This document shows positions 60,507 through 64,000 of a stretch of 64,000 nucleotides of DNA, piece by piece. A program made the position numbers and the translations under genes. The stretch is from Pseudomonas nitroreducens. GTDB lineage: Bacteria; Pseudomonadota; Gammaproteobacteria; Pseudomonadales; Pseudomonadaceae. Below the pieces are notes generated by a model. That model saw only the letters and a program-made list of their open reading frames with translations, searched no databases and had not been told where the DNA came from. The stretch lies in contig NZ_JACHLI010000003.1 in the NCBI RefSeq assembly GCF_014204515.1, forward strand, positions 223,591 to 287,590, given 5' to 3'. How positions within the stretch are numbered: position 1 is the stretch's first letter; every line of letters starts with the position of its first letter.

Positions 60507-61328
60507 ATGTCCCTCAACGGCAAAACCCTCTTCATCACCGGCGCCAGCCGTGGCATCGGCCGCGAGATCGCCCTGCGCGCCGCGCGCGATGGCGCCAACA
60601 TCGTCATCGCCGCCAAGAGCGCCGAACCCCATCCGAAACTCGAAGGCACCATCTTCAGCGTCGCCGCGGAAGTCGAGACCGCCGGCGGCAAGGCGCTGGC
60701 CCTGCAGCTGGACGTGCGCGACGAGAACGCCGTGCGCGAGGCCATGGCCAAGGCTGCCGAGCACTTCGGCGGCATCGACGCGGTGGTGAACAACGCCGGC
60801 GCCATCAAGCTGGTCGGTGTGGAGCGCCTGGAGCCCAAGCGCTTCGACCTGATGTACCAGATCAACACCCGCGCCGTGATGGTCTGCAGCCAGGCCGCGC
60901 TGCCCTACCTCAAGGAAAGCAAAGGCCACATCCTCAGCCTGTCGCCACCGATCAACCTGGCCGGCAAATGGTTCGCCCAGCACGGCCCCTACACCGTCAC
61001 CAAGTACGGCATGAGCATGCTCACCCTGGGGATGCACGAGGAGTTCAAGAAGTACGGCATCAGCGTCAACGCCCTCTGGCCGAAGACCATGATCGCCACC
61101 GCCGCCATCGAGTTCGAGCTGGGCAGCCGCGATGCCTTCAAGCGTGCGCGTACTCCGGCGATCATGGCCGACGCCGCCTACGCGATCCTCTCCAGCAGCG
61201 AGCGCGCCATCAGCGGGCGCCTGCTGATCGACGAGGACATCCTCCGCGAGCAGGGAGAATCCGACTTCGAGCAGTACCGCTTCGATCCCAACGGCGGCAG
61301 CCTGGTGCCCGACCTGTTCCTCGATTGA
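60507..61328 (+). CDS. atuG: Short-chain dehydrogenase AtuG (HSDL2-like)
   Basis: 273 aa. TGASRGIGREIALRAARDGANIVIAAKSAEPHPKLEG nucleotide site, NNAGAIKLV, a catalytic YTVTKYGMSM (Y..xK), and PKTMIATAA. The HPKLEGTI and SLSPPINL blocks are typical of the hydroxysteroid-dehydrogenase-like 2 group. It has an intact Tyr-Lys pair, unlike AtuB. Its substrate in the terpene route is unknown; oxidation of the 3-hydroxy intermediate or of the alcohol is possible. Confidence 0.9.
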   Translation: MSLNGKTLFITGASRGIGREIALRAARDGANIVIAAKSAEPHPKLEGTIFSVAAEVETAGGKALALQLDVRDENAVREAMAKAAEHFGGIDAVVNNAGAIKLVGVERLEPKRFDLMYQINTRAVMVCSQAALPYLKESKGHILSLSPPINLAGKWFAQHGPYTVTKYGMSMLTLGMHEEFKKYGISVNALWPKTMIATAAIEFELGSRDAFKRARTPAIMADAAYAILSSSERAISGRLLIDEDILREQGESDFEQYRFDPNGGSLVPDLFLD

Positions 61329-61346
61329 ATCCAGAGTCGATTCATC

Positions 61347-61435
61347 CGTAGGGCGCATAACGCGGCACGCGTTATCCGCCGGCCCCACCACCCGAGGCCA
61401 ACGGCGGATAACCGCAAGCGGTTATTCGCCCTACG
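61347..61435. repeat. Palindromic repeat, GTAGGGCGCATAAC family
   Basis: CGTAGGGCGCATAACGCGG on the left, GCGTTATCCGCC inside, GGCGGATAACC and GGTTATTCGCCCTACG on the right, with a longer loop than the other copies. Confidence 0.88.
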
Positions 61436-61673
61436 CCCTGACCGCTGGGCCCCTCACGGCCCCCACCCTCGGGAGTCCGTTTACCATTCGACACAATCCC
61501 CTTCTGGCCGCCCGGCCATCCGCCCCTAGACTGCGATGAGCGCTCCGCCGGCCGGTTTGCCGATCTGCCCGGCCGCACGCGCGCCTGGGCCATAGCCTCC
61601 CGCCAGGGGGCCACCTAGAGTCGCGCTTGAGCGTCTGCACGCCAGACAACAATGACAATAAGGGCACGCGTCA
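61436..61673 (+). other. Leader region upstream of atuH
   Basis: Part of the 345-nt atuG-atuH gap that follows the repeat. No ORF with coding character. The last 30 nt (CAACAATGACAATAAGGGCA before the ATG region) form an A-rich, unstructured leader with AAGGG as ribosome site, so atuH may have its own promoter here. Confidence 0.5.
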
Positions 61674-63491
61674 ATGAGCCACGCCGATATCATCACCCCG
61701 ACCCGCTTCCTCGCCCACCTGCCGGCCACCCTCGGCCGCGTGCCGCGCATGCTGCGCGGGCTGTACTATACCGGCATCCGCAACCGCGAGAAGAACCTCT
61801 CCCTGGGCTGGGCGCTCGAGCGCGCCGCGCGCTTGTACCCGGACAGCCCGGCGCTGATCGATGAACGCCGGCGCCTGTCCTACGCCCTCTTCAACGGCTG
61901 GGCCAACCGCCTGGCGCGGGCCTTCCAGGCCGAGGGCGTGGGCCACGCCAGCGTGGTCGCGGTGATGCTGGAGAACCGCGCCGAACTAATGGTGGTGCTC
62001 GCCGCCCTGGCCAAGCTCGGCGCCATCGGCGCGCTGGTCAACACCACCCAGCGCGGCCAGGTGCTCAGCCACAGCCTGAACCTGGTCAAGCCCAGCCACT
62101 TCGTGGTCGGCGAGGAACTGCGCGAGGCCTTCGAGGACGTCCGCCCGGCCCTGGAGAACAGCGGCGGGCGTTGCTACTGGATTGCCGACGGCGAAGAGTC
62201 GGCACAGGCTCCCGCCGGCTGGCACAGCCTGATGCGCCTGGCCCAGGAACAGGATTCCAACAACCTCGCCGAAACCGCGCAGGTGCGCCTGAAGGACGCC
62301 TGCTTCTACATCTACACCTCCGGCACCACCGGCCTGCCCAAGGCTTCGATCATGAGCCACGGCAAGTGGATCAAGGCCTACGGCGGCTTTGGCCACTCCG
62401 GCCTCGGGCTGACCACCAGCGACGTGCTCTACCTGACCCTGCCCTGCTACCACAACAACGCCGTGACCGTGTGCTGGAGCGCCGTGCTGGCCGGTGGCGC
62501 GGCCATCGCCCTGCGCCGCCGGTTCTCCGCCAGCGCCTTCTGGAAGGACGTGCAGACCTACCAGGCGACCTGCTTCGGCTACATCGGCGAACTCTGCCGC
62601 TACCTGCTCAACCAGCCCGAGTGCGCCGAGGAGCGCGGCAACACGCTGACCTGCATGATCGGCAACGGTCTGCGTCCGTCGATCTGGAACAAGTTCAAGG
62701 AGCGCTTCGGCATCGAGCGCATCACCGAGTTCTACGCCTCCAGCGAGGGCAACATCGGCTTCACCAACGTGTTCAACTTCGACAATACCGTGGGCTTCTC
62801 GCCGGCAACCTACGCGATCGTCCGTTACGACCTGGAAAACGACCAGCCGGTGCGCGGTGCCAAGGGCTTCATGGAAAAGGTCGACAAGGGCGAAGCCGGC
62901 CTGTTGATCAGCGAGATCAGCGCCAAGTGGCCGTTCGACGGCTACACCGACCCAGCCAAGAGCGAGGCAGTGATCTACCGCAACGTGTTCAAGGAAGGCG
63001 ATACCTGGTTCAACACCGGCGACCTGATGCGCGACATCGGCTTCAAGCACACCCAGTTCGTCGACCGCCTGGGCGACACCTTCCGCTGGAAGGGCGAGAA
63101 CGTCTCCACCACCGAGGTGGAAAACGCCCTGGGCGCCTTCCCCGGCGTGGAGGATGCGGTGGTCTACGGCGTGGAGATTCCCGGCACCAACGGCCGCTGC
63201 GGCATGGCCGCGCTACGCCTGGCCGACGGCGCCAGCCTCGACGCCGCACTGCTGGCAGCGCACCTGGACCGCGAGCTGCCGGCCTACGCCGTGCCGCTGT
63301 TCCTGCGCCTGCTGGCCCAGGTGGAGACCACCGGGACCTTCAAGTACAAGAAGACCGACCTCAAGCGCAACGCCTACGACCCGTCGGCGGTGACCGAAGC
63401 GCTGTATGTGCGCCTGCCCGGCGAAGCGGCTTACCGGGCGCTGGATGGCGCACTGTTCGAAGCGATTCGCGGCGGCACCCATCGTTTCTAG
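61674..63491 (+). CDS. atuH: Acyl-CoA synthetase AtuH (FadD/FATP-like)
   Basis: 605 aa ANL-family ligase. The AMP-binding motif YIYTSGTTGLPKAS (residues 212-225) is intact, followed by LPCYHNNAVTVCWSAVLAGGAAIAL, ITEFYASSEGNIG, DTWFNTGDLMRDI and the catalytic C-domain GDTFRWKGENVSTTEVE. The TWFNTGDL and FRWKGENVSTTEVE blocks are those of very-long-chain/FATP-type ligases. It probably activates citronellate or geranylate to the CoA ester for AtuD. The 145-bp repeat array starts 9 nt after its stop. Confidence 0.92.
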   Translation: MSHADIITPTRFLAHLPATLGRVPRMLRGLYYTGIRNREKNLSLGWALERAARLYPDSPALIDERRRLSYALFNGWANRLARAFQAEGVGHASVVAVMLENRAELMVVLAALAKLGAIGALVNTTQRGQVLSHSLNLVKPSHFVVGEELREAFEDVRPALENSGGRCYWIADGEESAQAPAGWHSLMRLAQEQDSNNLAETAQVRLKDACFYIYTSGTTGLPKASIMSHGKWIKAYGGFGHSGLGLTTSDVLYLTLPCYHNNAVTVCWSAVLAGGAAIALRRRFSASAFWKDVQTYQATCFGYIGELCRYLLNQPECAEERGNTLTCMIGNGLRPSIWNKFKERFGIERITEFYASSEGNIGFTNVFNFDNTVGFSPATYAIVRYDLENDQPVRGAKGFMEKVDKGEAGLLISEISAKWPFDGYTDPAKSEAVIYRNVFKEGDTWFNTGDLMRDIGFKHTQFVDRLGDTFRWKGENVSTTEVENALGAFPGVEDAVVYGVEIPGTNGRCGMAALRLADGASLDAALLAAHLDRELPAYAVPLFLRLLAQVETTGTFKYKKTDLKRNAYDPSAVTEALYVRLPGEAAYRALDGALFEAIRGGTHRF

Positions 63492-63500
63492 GGTCGACAG

Positions 63501-64000
63501 ACTGTAGGAGCGAGCTTGCTCGCGAACCGCACCCTGCCGACATTCAGCCCGGATCTGAGAAGGTTCGTAGGGCGCATAACGCGCCAGCGTTATCCGCCGT
63601 CGCGGCATCGGCGGATAACCCGTCCCTGGTTATTCGCCCTACGCAACTGTAAGAGCGAGCTTGCTCGCGAACCGTACCCTGCCGACATTCAGCCCGGATC
63701 GGAGAAGGTTCGTAGGGCGCACAACGCGCCAGCGTTATCCGCCGTCGTGGCATCGGCGGATAACCCGTCCCGGGTTATTCGCCCTACGCAACTGTAGGAG
63801 CGAGCTTGCTCGCGAACCGCACTCTGCCGACATTCAGCCCGGATCGGAGAAGGTTCGTAGGGCGCATAACGCGCCAGCGTTATCCGCTGTCGCGGCATCG
63901 GCGGGTAACCCGTCCCGGGTTATTCGCCCTACGCAACTGTAGGAGCGAGCTTGCTCGCGAACCGCACTCTGCCGACATTCAGCCCGGATCGGAGAAGGTT
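63501..64000. repeat. Tandem array of 145-bp composite repeats
   Basis: Units start at 63501, 63646, 63791 and 63936, exactly 145 bp apart, and the fourth is cut by the window edge. Each unit holds one REP half (GTAGGAGCGAGCTTGCTCGC; copy 2 has GTAAGAGCG), a conserved 40-nt spacer (ACATTCAGCCCGGATC...), and a full GTAGGGCGCATAAC hairpin (copy 2 GCACAAC) ending TTATTCGCCCTACG. Copies differ at a few bases. No coding sequence; ORFs here are read through the repeat. Confidence 0.95.

Noticed and set aside
63516..63942. Repeated 93-aa and 69-aa ORFs in the tail array
   Set aside because: They arise because the 145-bp repeat is open in some frames; their repeats mirror the DNA palindromes, not protein families.
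63501..64000. CRISPR array
   Set aside because: Units are 145 bp with near-identical content throughout, not short repeats with unique spacers; no cas genes.

Overview
The window is a high-GC Pseudomonas chromosome segment. Several features point to the P. aeruginosa group, perhaps near P. citronellolis or P. nitroreducens: the oprI lipoprotein gene, EF-P with an arginine at position 32 next to its rhamnosyltransferase EarP, the ohrR/ohr pair, and a complete atu (acyclic terpene utilisation) cluster. The gene order also follows, from memory, the PAO1 stretch from PA2828 (aminotransferase) to PA2893 (atuH). It is chromosomal core with modest accessory content. I saw no phage, insertion sequence or plasmid gene.

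Layout. 1-5.6 kb: end of alaA, htpX, tpm with a small CsrA-like gene upstream, a LigB-type dioxygenase bracketed by REP doublets, and a DEAD-box RNA helicase. 5.9-11.3 kb: a crotonase, then a secretion-like pair (a Gly-rich repeat lipoprotein and a TpsB/FhaC-type outer-membrane transporter), then a spermidine-synthase-like gene coupled to a small secreted protein gene. 11.4-19.7 kb: class II DAHP synthase, an M48 lipoprotein protease, a YcaQ-type glycosylase, two LysR regulators, a TauE/SafE transporter and ohrR/ohr. 19.7-28.7 kb: efp, earP, tRNA-Ser(GGA), oprI, an L,D-transpeptidase, tesA divergent from ybbA-ybbP, and greB. 28.9-40.6 kb: thpR, a LysR/YeiH pair, DoxX, an MltF-type lytic transglycosylase, tatD, a chemoreceptor, a diguanylate cyclase, a thioesterase-like protein and a CHAD protein. 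40.6-51 kb: moxR-DUF58-tgpA, a LysR/PACE efflux pair, pyrF, a CBS-containing histidine kinase with a tandem-receiver response regulator, a DUF2897 protein and a CPBP protein. 50.7-63.5 kb: atuR divergent from atuABCDEFGH. 63.5 kb to the end: a 145-bp tandem repeat array.

How genes work together. The atu genes form a route that activates citronellate-type acids (AtuH), dehydrogenates them (AtuD), carboxylates geranyl-CoA (AtuC/AtuF) and hydrates the product (AtuE). AtuR is the repressor and has two mirror-image operator palindromes in the atuR-atuA gap. EarP modifies EF-P. The L,D-transpeptidase is well placed to attach OprI to peptidoglycan. The histidine kinase and response regulator are probably one signalling unit.

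The least explained items are the lipoprotein/TpsB pair, the CsrA-like small protein upstream of tpm, the small secreted protein coupled to the SpeE-like gene, and the dense palindromic repeats. At least four repeat classes occur, and they occupy most gene junctions of the atu operon. Coordinates come from reading codons directly. Functions come from recognising protein families, without a database search.
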